DNA from: Myxococcus qinghaiensis
GTDB taxonomy: Bacteria; Myxococcota; Myxococcia; Myxococcales; Myxococcaceae
Length of the DNA: 64,000 nucleotides
Assembly (NCBI RefSeq): GCF_024198215.1
Contig: NZ_JAKCFA010000011.1
Coordinates: 248,001-312,000 of the forward strand
Direction of reading: 5' to 3'
The stretch's first letter is position 1; every line of letters starts with the position of its first letter. The translations under genes were made by a program, and so were the position numbers. Below are positions 1 to 8,152 of the stretch, piece by piece. The notes under the pieces were generated by a model that did no database searches, was not told the DNA's origin, and saw nothing but the letters and a program-made list of their open reading frames with translations.

Positions 1-23
1 AGCACCGTCCGGGTCGCCTTCGC

Positions 24-806
24 TCACTCCCACACGCTCGGCCACAGTCCCGCCCCTCCCTTCCACAACATCTGCCCCGCCACCGACAGCAGCACCAGTG
101 CGAAGAGCTTCTTGAGCACAGCCGTGGGCACCTTCGGCATCAGCCGGCTGCCCACATACGCGCCGGCCAGCACACCCACCACCAGCGGAGACACCAGGGC
201 CAGCTTCAGGTGTCCGCGCAGCGCATAGGCGGCCACGCTCGCCGCGCCCGTCACGCCAATCATCAGGTTGCTGGTGGCGCTGGCCACCTTGAACGGCACG
301 CGCATGCCGTAGCTCATCAGCGGCACCTTCAGCGGCCCGCCGCCCACGCCCAGCAGCGCGGAGAGCCCGCCCGCCACGAACGAGCCGGAGATGCCCAGCG
401 GGTAGTTCGTCGGCTGGTAGTCGTCCAGCGTGGCCGGCTCCCTCCGGGGCGAGCGCAGCAGAATCATCTGCAGCGCGACAAAGAGGGTGAACAGGCCGAA
501 CACCACCGCCACCATCGCCGGGGCGATGAGCGCCGCCACCAGCCCTCCGGCGATGGCGCCGAGCACCGTCGCCAGCTCCAGCGTCAACCCCAGCCGGATG
601 TCACTCAGGTGGTTGTCTACATACCCGGCCGCGGCGGCACACGAGTTGGCGACCACGCACATCAAGCTGGCCGGCACCGCCTCCTCCAGCGGCAGCCCGA
701 AGCCGAGCACCAGCGCGGGCACCAGCACGATGCCACCTCCGATGCCCAGCATCGCGCCCAGTGCTCCCGCGAGCCCGCCCACCACCATGAGGAGAAGAAC
801 CGTCAT
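24..806 (-). CDS. TSUP (TauE/SafE) family membrane permease
   Basis: The 260-residue protein is almost entirely hydrophobic, with roughly seven to eight membrane segments. It has two internally similar halves with glycine-rich turns: 'GAMLGIGGGIVLVP' near residue 15 and 'LSALLGVGGGPLKVP' near residue 150. That duplicated pattern is typical of the TSUP/TauE/SafE family, which exports or imports small sulfur-containing or organic anions across the inner membrane. The substrate cannot be read from the sequence. The ATG at 806 is the only sensible start because the first membrane helix begins at residue 3. The gene stands alone, with no obvious operon partner in the window. Confidence 0.9.
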   Translation of the reverse strand: MTVLLLMVVGGLAGALGAMLGIGGGIVLVPALVLGFGLPLEEAVPASLMCVVANSCAAAAGYVDNHLSDIRLGLTLELATVLGAIAGGLVAALIAPAMVAVVFGLFTLFVALQMILLRSPRREPATLDDYQPTNYPLGISGSFVAGGLSALLGVGGGPLKVPLMSYGMRVPFKVASATSNLMIGVTGAASVAAYALRGHLKLALVSPLVVGVLAGAYVGSRLMPKVPTAVLKKLFALVLLSVAGQMLWKGGAGLWPSVWE

Positions 807-931
807 TCAGTCACGAGGATAGGAGCGTGCCAACGCCACGCCCAGAGCCATTCCCCTGTAGGGAACAAGCTCGCCAGGACGGTTGCTCTGCATGCGAAAC
901 CACCCGGCACCCGGGGGCGATGCGCGGCGCG

Positions 932-1825
932 CTATGCGGCCCGTACGCCCAGGTTTCCCTCGGGAAAGGCCTCCAGGAAGCGGGCGCGCGTACGAGGTGT
1001 GAAGGTGCCCCTCGCCATGTAGCCGTGCAACCTCCGAAGGACTCCACGTGCCGACTCCAGCGCACCTTCAACCTCCTGCGCGAAGTCGAACGTGTCGTTG
1101 CGATACAGCTCCTGGAAGGACAGATGCGCGAAGGCGGGCAGCGCGCGCGTGCGGCCCATGGGGCTGGAGAGGAACAGGCCGGAGACATAGAGGCCGCGCA
1201 CCCAGCCATCCACCTCCGCCTTGGTCGGCGCCTGCCCCACGCGCTCCTGGGACGACAGCCGCACCAGCTCGTAGATGCCCCGGCCGATGCCGCGCCACGG
1301 GAAGCCAGGACTCTTCACCACCTGACACTTCTCGCGCAGCCGGGGCGTGCCCAAGAGCTCCACGCCGTGCAGCTCGCGCAGGTAGAAGAGCGTCTGGGCC
1401 CATTCGATGTCGCGGTGGGCCGCCAGGGCCCGCTCGCCGCGACGGCGGTGGCGCACCACCAGGTCGTCCACCACCGGGTGCAGCCGCCGGTCCAGGCACA
1501 GGTGCGTGAAGTAGCCGGCCAGCAGGGCCAGCCCCGGCTCGGTGCCCACCAGCGCGCCGGTGGCCACCAGCTCCGCCATCTTCAGCCCGAAGCCCACTGG
1601 CGCGCGCTCGTGATACAGCCGCGAGTACAGGGGCAGCTCCCGCTCGGGCAGGAACGCGGCGAGGCCTCCACGCACGCCCTCGCACAGCGGCAGGTCCGGC
1701 AGCGCCACGCCGAAGCGCGCGTAGGGCAGGTCCTCGGAGAGCGCGCGCACCCACTCCGCCGGCAGCTCTCCGGGGTTGGCGGCCAACCGTTCGATGGCGG
1801 TCAGATGCATCAGCAAGGTGGGCAT
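932..1825 (-). CDS. Zinc-dependent phospholipase C-like protein
   Basis: A 297-residue protein without a signal peptide. It starts 'MPTLLMHL' and carries scattered conserved histidines, notably 'AGYFTHLCLDRRLHP' in the middle. This resembles the zinc-dependent phospholipase C-like family (PF00882 type), in which histidines early in the chain and in a central helix bind metal; many bacterial members have no proven activity. The reading frame extends upstream to a TTG at 1861, but the ATG at 1825 begins the family-like N-terminus and is preferred. It is divergent from pepA, and an inverted repeat lies between the two. Assignment rests on pattern resemblance only. Confidence 0.6.
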   Translation of the reverse strand: MPTLLMHLTAIERLAANPGELPAEWVRALSEDLPYARFGVALPDLPLCEGVRGGLAAFLPERELPLYSRLYHERAPVGFGLKMAELVATGALVGTEPGLALLAGYFTHLCLDRRLHPVVDDLVVRHRRRGERALAAHRDIEWAQTLFYLRELHGVELLGTPRLREKCQVVKSPGFPWRGIGRGIYELVRLSSQERVGQAPTKAEVDGWVRGLYVSGLFLSSPMGRTRALPAFAHLSFQELYRNDTFDFAQEVEGALESARGVLRRLHGYMARGTFTPRTRARFLEAFPEGNLGVRAA

Positions 1826-1861
1826 TGCCTGACTGCTACCCAGGGCCCTGTCGCAATGCAA

Positions 1862-1881
1862 CGCTCGAATGAAATCGAGCG
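1862..1881. repeat. Inverted repeat between divergent genes
   Basis: CGCTCGA, six bases (ATGAAA), TCGAGCG: a perfect 7-bp inverted repeat between the Zn-phospholipase-like gene and pepA. Its position fits an operator or a hairpin in a 5' leader; there is no T-tract, so it is not an obvious terminator. Confidence 0.35.
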
Positions 1882-1959
1882 CTTTGCGTGCAACAAGGTG
1901 GGCGTTACAGTCCGCGCCCTCCCCTGCATCCCCACTCCCGTTCAGGAGCTCATCGGCCC

Positions 1960-3552
1960 ATGAATTTCACCTTCGTCTCCGGCGACGCCACCCTCGCGAA
2001 TGGCGACCTGCTCGTCATCCCGCTCTTCGAGGGCGAGCTGGGTGAGGGCGCCCCGGCCAGTCTGGCTTCGGCGGACAAGTCGCTGGAAGGCCGCCTGCGC
2101 GGCGCCGCCACCCAGGAGGGATTCAAGGCGAAGGCCGACCAGTCCCTGGTGATGCACACCCTTGGACGCACGGCGGCGGGCCGCGTGCTGCTGCTGGGCC
2201 TGGGCAGCCGCGCGCGCTTCCACCCGGAAGTCCTGCGGCTGGCGGCCGGACGCGCGGCGAAGACGGCCCAGCGGCTCAAGGTGACGTCGCTCATCGTCGC
2301 GCTGCCGACGACGCAGTCGCCCGTGGACGCGGTGCGCGCGGTGGTGGAGGGCCTGGAGCTGGGGGCGTACCGCTTCGACAAGTACAAGTCCTCCGCGCGC
2401 GAGGAGAAGGGCACGCCCAAGCCCATCAAGGTCTCGCTCGCGCTGCCCGAGGGCACCGAGAAGTCGCGGGACGTGGAGGACGCCCTGGCGCTGGGCAAGC
2501 GCGTGGCGGAAGCCTCCAACTGGGCGCGCGACCTGGTGAACGAGCCGCCCAACACGGTGACGCCCACGGCGCTGGCCGAGGCCGCCCGCAAGTCAGCGCG
2601 CGAGCACGGGCTGAAGATCACCATCGGCGGCAAGCGCGAGATTGAAAAGCTGGAGATGGGCATGTTCCTGGGCGTCACGGCCGGGAGCACGGAGGAGCCC
2701 CGGCTCATCCACGTCGTCTACACGCCGAAGAACGCGCGCGATGCGAAGCGCCCGCCGCTGGCGCTGGTGGGCAAGGCCATCACCTTCGACTCCGGCGGCC
2801 TGTCGCTGAAGACGGCCGAGGGCATGGTGGACATGAAGACGGACATGGCGGGCTCGGCCGCGGTGCTGGGCGCCATGCAGGTCATCGCCGCCCTCAAGCC
2901 GCCCTTCCCCGTGCATGCCTTCATCGGCGCGTGCGAGAACATGCCCTCCGGCGATGCCTACAGGCCGGGCGACATCCTCACGTCGCGGCTGGGCAAGACG
3001 GTGGAGATCACCAACACGGACGCCGAGGGCCGCCTCGTCCTGGGTGACATCCTCACCTGGGCCTGCGAGCACCAGCCGTCCGCCGTCATCGACCTGGCGA
3101 CGCTCACGGGCGCGTGCATCGTCGCGCTGGGCAACTACATCGTCGGCGCCTTCGGCGACAACGACGGCACGGTCAACGAGGTCCTCCAGGCCGCGCGCAC
3201 CGCGGGCGAGGAGATGTGGCGCCTGCCGGTGAGCGAGCTGCAGAAGGACGCGCTGCGCTCCGAGGTCGCCGACATGAAGAACTCCGGCGAGCGCTGGGGC
3301 GGCTCCATCAACGCCGCCCTGTTCCTCAAGGAATTCGTCGGCGAGACGCCGTGGGTGCACCTGGATATCGCTGGTCCGTCCAACAGCCCCAAGGAGCGCG
3401 GCTACAACGCCAAGGGCGCCACCGGCGTGGGCGTCCGCACCCTGGTGGAGTGGGTCCGGCTGCGCGCCGAGACGCAGGCCACCCAAGCCCCCGAGGCCCC
3501 CGCGAAGCCGGCCCGCGCGGCGCGTGGCGCCAGGAAGTCCGCGCGGAGCTGA
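1960..3552 (+). CDS. pepA: Leucyl aminopeptidase (M17 family)
   Basis: A 530-residue cytosolic aminopeptidase that removes N-terminal residues from peptides and needs two metal ions. The C-terminal catalytic half has the family signature 'NTDAEGRL' at residues 352-359 and the metal/lysine motif 'GKAITFDSGG' upstream of it. The N-terminal half is the variable M17 N-domain. The frame is open from 1888, but the ATG at 1960 has a Shine-Dalgarno-like CAGGAG about 10 bases upstream and begins the conserved protein. The last 35 residues are Ala/Pro/Arg-rich ('APAKPARAARGARKSARS'), a basic tail beyond the catalytic domain. A strong hairpin follows the stop codon. Confidence 0.95.
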   Translation: MNFTFVSGDATLANGDLLVIPLFEGELGEGAPASLASADKSLEGRLRGAATQEGFKAKADQSLVMHTLGRTAAGRVLLLGLGSRARFHPEVLRLAAGRAAKTAQRLKVTSLIVALPTTQSPVDAVRAVVEGLELGAYRFDKYKSSAREEKGTPKPIKVSLALPEGTEKSRDVEDALALGKRVAEASNWARDLVNEPPNTVTPTALAEAARKSAREHGLKITIGGKREIEKLEMGMFLGVTAGSTEEPRLIHVVYTPKNARDAKRPPLALVGKAITFDSGGLSLKTAEGMVDMKTDMAGSAAVLGAMQVIAALKPPFPVHAFIGACENMPSGDAYRPGDILTSRLGKTVEITNTDAEGRLVLGDILTWACEHQPSAVIDLATLTGACIVALGNYIVGAFGDNDGTVNEVLQAARTAGEEMWRLPVSELQKDALRSEVADMKNSGERWGGSINAALFLKEFVGETPWVHLDIAGPSNSPKERGYNAKGATGVGVRTLVEWVRLRAETQATQAPEAPAKPARAARGARKSARS

Positions 3553-3570
3553 AGTCGCGCCCCTCCTCGC

Positions 3571-3601
3571 CGCGGCCCGTCCAGTTCGTCGACGGGCCGC
3601 G
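3571..3601. terminator. Hairpin between convergent pepA and lipoprotein gene
   Basis: Perfect 11-bp inverted repeat (CGCGGCCCGTC / GACGGGCCGCG) with a 9-base loop, placed between two convergent genes. No T-run follows on either strand, so a bidirectional terminator or mRNA-end hairpin is inferred from position and stability. Confidence 0.6.
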
Positions 3602-3631
3602 CGCAGACGCGGTGAAGCGAAAGCCCGCGGC

Positions 3632-4267
3632 TCAGGGCACCACGGCCTGCGGCATCTTGCTGGGCGGGGCCTTGCGGTCGGGCAGCGGGCGGATGCCTTC
3701 GATGAGGGCATCCACGTTGAGGAGGTCTCCCGCCACCGCCTGCGCGGGCCAGGTGGCCAGCATCATCAGCACGCGGCCCTCCTGCCCCTCGCGCACGGCC
3801 ACGCGGCCATGCACGTTGTCACCCACCTTGAAGCTGAAGCCCACCGCCGTGTCCGACAGCGACAGCGGCACCGGGTCCGTGGTGATGAAGCCCGGCTGCT
3901 GACGCAGGCCCTCCGCCAGTCGCTCCGCGAACTGGGTGGGCGTGGCCACCGCGGGCGCCACCTGGAGCACCACCTGCGCTCCGGACCCCGCGTGACGCAG
4001 CACCACCGGAATCGCCAGGCCCTCCGGCGTGCGCTCAGTCGACACATCCAGCTGCCACTCGTCGCTGGGACGGATGATTTCGAACCCCAGCTCCTCGTCC
4101 ACATACGGCCCGGACACGGACGTCGTCAGCGGCGCCTCCACCCGTCCCGAGCCACCCGTCCCGGGCTGCGCCGCGTCCGCCTTCACGGCCTGGCGCGAGC
4201 TGCTACAGCCCGCCGCGCCCAGCACCAGAAACCCCCACGCCAGCTTCCGCAACACACCCATGACCAT
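3632..4267 (-). CDS. Lipoprotein of unknown function
   Basis: A 211-residue protein beginning with a short basic and hydrophobic stretch and the lipobox 'LGAAGC', so Cys21 is probably lipidated and the protein is anchored in the cell envelope. The mature part contains 'EELGFEIIRPSDEWQLD' followed by a beta-rich segment, a style seen in many small secreted or lipid-anchored proteins. I do not recognise a family. It is the last gene of a same-strand run starting with lpxC, about 50 bases behind the DUF4388 gene, so it may be co-transcribed. Confidence 0.8.
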   Translation of the reverse strand: MVMGVLRKLAWGFLVLGAAGCSSSRQAVKADAAQPGTGGSGRVEAPLTTSVSGPYVDEELGFEIIRPSDEWQLDVSTERTPEGLAIPVVLRHAGSGAQVVLQVAPAVATPTQFAERLAEGLRQQPGFITTDPVPLSLSDTAVGFSFKVGDNVHGRVAVREGQEGRVLMMLATWPAQAVAGDLLNVDALIEGIRPLPDRKAPPSKMPQAVVP

Positions 4268-4318
4268 CGTCCCCCGACCACGAACGCCGTGGCCGCGAAC
4301 GTGGGCATGTGGCGCCTG

Positions 4319-5554
4319 CTAGGCCAGCCCTCCCTGGAGGGTGCGGTAGGTGTTGGACAGGCGCTCGGCCACGTCGGGAGGCAGCACGTTGCGCGCGGAG
4401 AACAGCGCGTACGAGACGATGGCGTCCAGCGCCTCCAGCGTCAGCGCGCGCGCCACCGCCTCGCCGCCGCTGGACAGGTTCGCTCGCAGCCGCGCCACGT
4501 CCACCCGCCCCTCCGCGCTCAGCACCACCCCCGCATACGCGTCCTCGAGCCCCGCGGGCGGTGAATCCAAAAAACCCCGCAGCAGGTCCACGTCCTTGCC
4601 CGCGTCGCGCAGCGCGCGGTGAATCAGGGACAGGAGCAGGTTGTAGCGCTCCTCCGCGGACAACAGCTCCCAGGCCATGCCCTCCACCGCGGGCACGGGC
4701 GGCGCGGGAGGCGTGGCGGGACGCACCGTCAGGTGGCCTGCCTGCACGCACTCCTCCACCCACGTGAAGAACGCGTGGTGGCCGCTCTCGCGCAGCGTGC
4801 GCAGCTCGCCCAGCGTGGTGCCCGCGCCCAGCTTCTGGAAGAAGCGCTCCTCGCCCGGCCGCGGCCCCTGGGGCCCGCCTTCCGCGCGCATGTCCTCCGG
4901 GTAGCGCCGCCGCCACCGCGACAGCTCCTCCGAGCGCTTGATTCCGGTGAGCACCAGGTCCCGCGTGCGCTCCGGCAGCTTCACCACGTCCGCCATGGGC
5001 GCGGGGCCCTCGACGAAGAGGAAGCTGCCCTCCGTCAGCTCGAAGAGGCTCAGCACCACCTCCCGCACCACGTACGTCATGGCGCTGTAGAGGTGGGCCT
5101 CGGACACCAGGCCCTCGGAGGTGAGCACCTGGCCGATGCGCCGCGACGGCGTCACGCGAGAGAGCGCCTGCGTGAGCTGCGCCTGCGTCACCAGCCCCAG
5201 CCGCACCAGCACCGCGCCCAGCCGCTCCCATCGCTCCGTGGACGTGGCGAAGACCACCTGCCCATCCCGGAAGGACACCGTGCGGCGCACGGCGCCGTGC
5301 TGCACGGCGAGCAACCCGCTGCGAATGCCCGTCAGGACGTGGGCGAACACCTCCTCGACAGAGAGCGTCCCGAGCGTGCCGGCCAGGAAGCCGGCGAAGC
5401 CCGTGGGCTCCTGGAGGAGCACCATCCCCTCCGGCCCGTGGAACCAGGCCGAGAGGGGACGGGAGGAGGACAGGCCAGCGGCGAGCGACTTCTCCAGCTC
5501 CAGCGAAGTCGCCTCACCGCCGACACGGGGCGTGGCCTTGGGTTTCTGGGCCAC
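4319..5554 (-). CDS. DUF4388 (PATAN-like) domain protein
   Basis: A 411-residue soluble protein. After a low-complexity N-terminus, residues about 45-210 form a DUF4388/PATAN-like region, recognised by 'GTLSVEEVFAHVLTGIRSG', 'AVRRTVSFRDGQVVFATS' and 'RIGQVLTSEGLVSEAHLYSA'. These domains are common in myxobacterial signalling proteins, where they occur alone or joined to receivers. The C-terminal 170 residues are helical and unassigned. No catalytic motif is visible. The start at 5554 lies 26 bases behind the thiol lipoprotein gene, which supports an operon. A second DUF4388-type protein is encoded at 15910-17022. Confidence 0.75.
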   Translation of the reverse strand: MAQKPKATPRVGGEATSLELEKSLAAGLSSSRPLSAWFHGPEGMVLLQEPTGFAGFLAGTLGTLSVEEVFAHVLTGIRSGLLAVQHGAVRRTVSFRDGQVVFATSTERWERLGAVLVRLGLVTQAQLTQALSRVTPSRRIGQVLTSEGLVSEAHLYSAMTYVVREVVLSLFELTEGSFLFVEGPAPMADVVKLPERTRDLVLTGIKRSEELSRWRRRYPEDMRAEGGPQGPRPGEERFFQKLGAGTTLGELRTLRESGHHAFFTWVEECVQAGHLTVRPATPPAPPVPAVEGMAWELLSAEERYNLLLSLIHRALRDAGKDVDLLRGFLDSPPAGLEDAYAGVVLSAEGRVDVARLRANLSSGGEAVARALTLEALDAIVSYALFSARNVLPPDVAERLSNTYRTLQGGLA

Positions 5555-5579
5555 CGCCCGTGCCCTCCGAACCGCGTGA

Positions 5580-6668
5580 TTACTTCTGCGCCTGCGGCTT
5601 CAGCTCGGCGTCGATGATGCTCTTGAACTCTTCGACGGGCTGCGCGCCCGACAGCATGATGCCGTTGATGAAGAACGCCGGCGTGCCGCTGACGCCGACC
5701 TTCTGCGCGTCCGCCATGTCGCTCTTCACGGTGGCGGCCTTCTCACCGGAGTCCAGGCACTTGTCGAACTTGGCCTGGTCCAGCTTCAGCTCGCCCGCGT
5801 ACTTCTTGAGGTTCTCCACCTGCAGCGCGGACTGGCTGGCGAACAGCTTGTCGTGCATCTCCCAGAACTTGCCCTGGTCATTGGCGCACAGCGACGCCTC
5901 GGCGGCCTTCTGCGCCTCCTTGTGGAAGTCCAGGGGGAACTGGCGGAACACCAGCTTCACCTTGCCGTCGTAGTCCTTCATCACCTGGTCCACGGCGCCG
6001 ATGGCGCGGCTGCAGAACGGGCACTGGAAGTCGCTGAACTCGACGATGGTGATGGGCGCGTTGTCCGGACCCTTCGACGGGCCGACGGCGGAGACCGTCT
6101 TGCGCTCGGCGGGAGGACGCGGCGGCTCCGGCAGCGTAATCGTGACGTTGGCGTTCTTGCGCAGCTCCGCGAAGAGGGCCTGGGCCCGCTCCTGCTTGGG
6201 CTGCTGCGTGAGGAACTCCAGGATCTGCGGCTTCATCTGCTCGAACGTCGAGCCCGGGGGCAGCTGGCCCGCGGCGCCGTCGTAGACTTCCTTGATCTTC
6301 TCCTCGGTGGGCGCGGGAACCTTGTCGTCGATCTCCGCCTTGAGGAACGCGTCCTGGGTGATGCCGCGCTTCTTGGCCTCGGCGTCGACCAGCTTCTCCG
6401 TCACCATGCCCTCGAGGCCGCGCTTGCGAATCTGGAACTGCTGCTTCTCCAGATTGGCCAGCGGCTCCTGGACGCGGTCGTTGAGTTCCTTGTAGGTGAT
6501 CTTCTGGCCGTCACCGAAGGTGGCGACCACGGTGTCCGGGGAGGGCTGACCGGCGGCCTGGTTTTCGGGAGCCTGCGCGGTGACCGGCGCCTTCTCCTTG
6601 TTGCAACCGGCGGTGAACGAAGCCGCCAGCAGCGCGGCGAGGATGACGGTGGTTGGACGCATGGGCAT
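5580..6668 (-). CDS. DsbA-like thioredoxin-fold lipoprotein with SurA-like N-domain
   Basis: A 362-residue protein. The lipobox 'FTAGC' makes Cys22 the likely lipidation site. Residues about 45-175 resemble the helical N-terminal domain of SurA-type chaperone/isomerases ('VATFGDGQKITYKELNDRV', 'MVTEKLVDAEAKKRGI'), but no parvulin isomerase domain follows. Residues about 200-360 form a DsbA/DsbG-like thioredoxin domain with the redox pair 'CPFC' (Cys216, Cys219) and the cis-proline loop 'GVSGTPAFF'. A periplasmic thiol oxidoreductase that also holds unfolded clients is a reasonable inference. The open frame runs upstream to 6932 into lpxC; the ATG at 6668 begins the signal sequence, with ATG 6662 as alternative. 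Confidence 0.85.
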   Translation of the reverse strand: MPMRPTTVILAALLAASFTAGCNKEKAPVTAQAPENQAAGQPSPDTVVATFGDGQKITYKELNDRVQEPLANLEKQQFQIRKRGLEGMVTEKLVDAEAKKRGITQDAFLKAEIDDKVPAPTEEKIKEVYDGAAGQLPPGSTFEQMKPQILEFLTQQPKQERAQALFAELRKNANVTITLPEPPRPPAERKTVSAVGPSKGPDNAPITIVEFSDFQCPFCSRAIGAVDQVMKDYDGKVKLVFRQFPLDFHKEAQKAAEASLCANDQGKFWEMHDKLFASQSALQVENLKKYAGELKLDQAKFDKCLDSGEKAATVKSDMADAQKVGVSGTPAFFINGIMLSGAQPVEEFKSIIDAELKPQAQK

Positions 6669-6723
6669 GAGCCCGCGACTTAGTCGAGCCAGCCCCGACC
6701 TGCAAGGAAATGCCAAACCAACA

Positions 6724-7668
6724 TCAGGCGACGAGCGGCTCCAGCTCCAGCGCGCCAGCCAACCCAGGCAGACCCAGCTCCAGGCCCTCCACGTCGCGAC
6801 GACGCGCGGGGACAATCTCATAGCAGCTCGGGTCTGAAAGGACCTTGCGAACCAGCTTGTGATTGAGCGCGTGGCCCGTCTTGTAGGCCGTGAGGTGGCC
6901 AATGACGGGACGGCCGAACAGAGACACGTCACCGATGGCGTCGAGGATCTTGTGACGCACGAACTCGTCGGTGAAGCGCAGCCCCTCCGGGTTCAGGATG
7001 GAGACCTCGTCCACGACGATGGCGTTGTCCAGCGAGCCGCCGCGCGCCAGGCCCAGCTTCTTGAGCTTCTCCACGTCGCGCAGGAAGCCAAACGTGCGCG
7101 CGCGGGAAATCTCCCGGGAGAAGTCCCGGTCGCTGAAATCCAAATCAAACGCCTGACCCTGGATGACCGGGTGCTCGAAGTCGATGGTGCAGCTGATGCG
7201 GAAGTGGCGCGACGGGGTGAGCGAGGCCTGCTTGTCGCCATCCACCACGGACACGGGCTTGCGGATGACGAGCAGCTCCTTGGGCGCGTCCAGCTCCCGG
7301 ATGCCCGCGTCCTGGATGAGGGCCGCGAACGGGGCGGCGCTGCCATCCATGATGGGGACTTCGGGGCCGTCCAGCTCCACCCGGGCGTTGTCGATGCCCA
7401 GGCCCGCCATGGCGGACATGAAGTGCTCCACCGTCGCCACCTTCACGCCGTCGCGTCCCAGCGTCGTCGCCAGCGCCGTGTCCACCACGTACTCCGCCAG
7501 CGCGGGGATGCTCACCGGGCGGGGCAGGTCCGTGCGCACGAAGACGATGCCGTGCCCCGCGGGCGCCGGACGCAGCGTGAGCGTCACCTTCGCGCCCGAG
7601 TGGAGCCCGATGCCCTGGAGGCTGGCGGTCTTCGAGAGGGTGCGCTGGTTGTAGGAAGACGGGGGCAT
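6724..7668 (-). CDS. lpxC: UDP-3-O-acyl-N-acetylglucosamine deacetylase
   Basis: LpxC is the committed step of lipid A synthesis, a zinc-dependent cytosolic deacetylase. The 314-residue protein has the opening 'RTLSKTASLQGIGLHSG', the middle segment 'TVEHFMSAMAGLGIDNA' containing the first metal histidine, and 'HKILDAIGDVSLFGRPVIGH' with the second histidine and aspartate; 'AYKTGHALNHKL' follows. Length matches the family. The frame is open to 7899, but the family N-terminus begins at the ATG at 7668. A sigma54-type promoter lies about 105 bases upstream. The thiol lipoprotein, DUF4388 and lipoprotein genes follow on the same strand. Confidence 0.96.
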   Translation of the reverse strand: MPPSSYNQRTLSKTASLQGIGLHSGAKVTLTLRPAPAGHGIVFVRTDLPRPVSIPALAEYVVDTALATTLGRDGVKVATVEHFMSAMAGLGIDNARVELDGPEVPIMDGSAAPFAALIQDAGIRELDAPKELLVIRKPVSVVDGDKQASLTPSRHFRISCTIDFEHPVIQGQAFDLDFSDRDFSREISRARTFGFLRDVEKLKKLGLARGGSLDNAIVVDEVSILNPEGLRFTDEFVRHKILDAIGDVSLFGRPVIGHLTAYKTGHALNHKLVRKVLSDPSCYEIVPARRRDVEGLELGLPGLAGALELEPLVA

Positions 7669-8152
7669 GTCGGTGTCGCCTCGTGGCTGCTCGTGCTGCG
7701 GGACTTCCGAACGGTCATCTGGCCAGATGGCGCCGGAATCGTTCAACAGTGGTCTGACGCGACGCGCAGATTCAGCAAGTGGCATGCCACGACCGTGTGA
7801 CAGCCTGCCTTCCGTGGTGGGGGGCTTGGGTGCCTCGAACCCCTTGGAACAGTTGGCATTTTTCTGACAGCGCGGTGGGTGCCCGTCGTGGCCAGCCACC
7901 CTCCCCCCGTCCGAGGGTTGGTGAATTCACCCGGAACCGTGACATTGGTGTCCGGGAATTCTTCACCGCCTCACCCGCCGCCCTGCCCCAATGACGCGCT
8001 TCGCGATGAAGCGTGTCTTCCATGCAACACGGGGGCGTCCATAGCGCAAGGAACTGGCTGGAAGCAAACACGCCCCGTACGAGCACGCCCCGTGGGGGGT
8101 TGCGTCATACGGGGCGCGTGGGCGTGGGTCGAAAAAGTCCCCGCCGGGAGTG
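7669..8152. other. 484-base intergenic region upstream of lpxC
   Basis: No credible gene. It holds the sigma54-type promoter at 7774-7789 (minus strand), an imperfect GAATTC-containing inverted repeat at 7923-7935/7951-7961, and GC-rich repeats (CACGCCCCGT twice near 8070-8093, then ACGGGGCGCGTG near 8109-8120). The last can fold into a hairpin just downstream of the gene ending at 8153 and may terminate it. Confidence 0.5.
7774..7789 (-). promoter_or_regulatory. Sigma54 (-24/-12) promoter upstream of lpxC
   Basis: On the minus strand the sequence TGGCATGCCACTTGCT matches the RpoN consensus TGGCAYR-N4-TTGCW at every defined position. It is oriented towards lpxC, with a predicted transcript start near 7763 and a leader of about 95 bases. 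The GTGGCATGCCAC part is also a palindrome, so chance or another operator cannot be excluded. Confidence 0.6.

Noticed and set aside
7923-7961. GAATTC-containing inverted repeat as a terminator
   Set aside because: Has a two-base bulge and no T-tract, and lies within a spacer far from either stop codon; kept only as part of the intergenic description.
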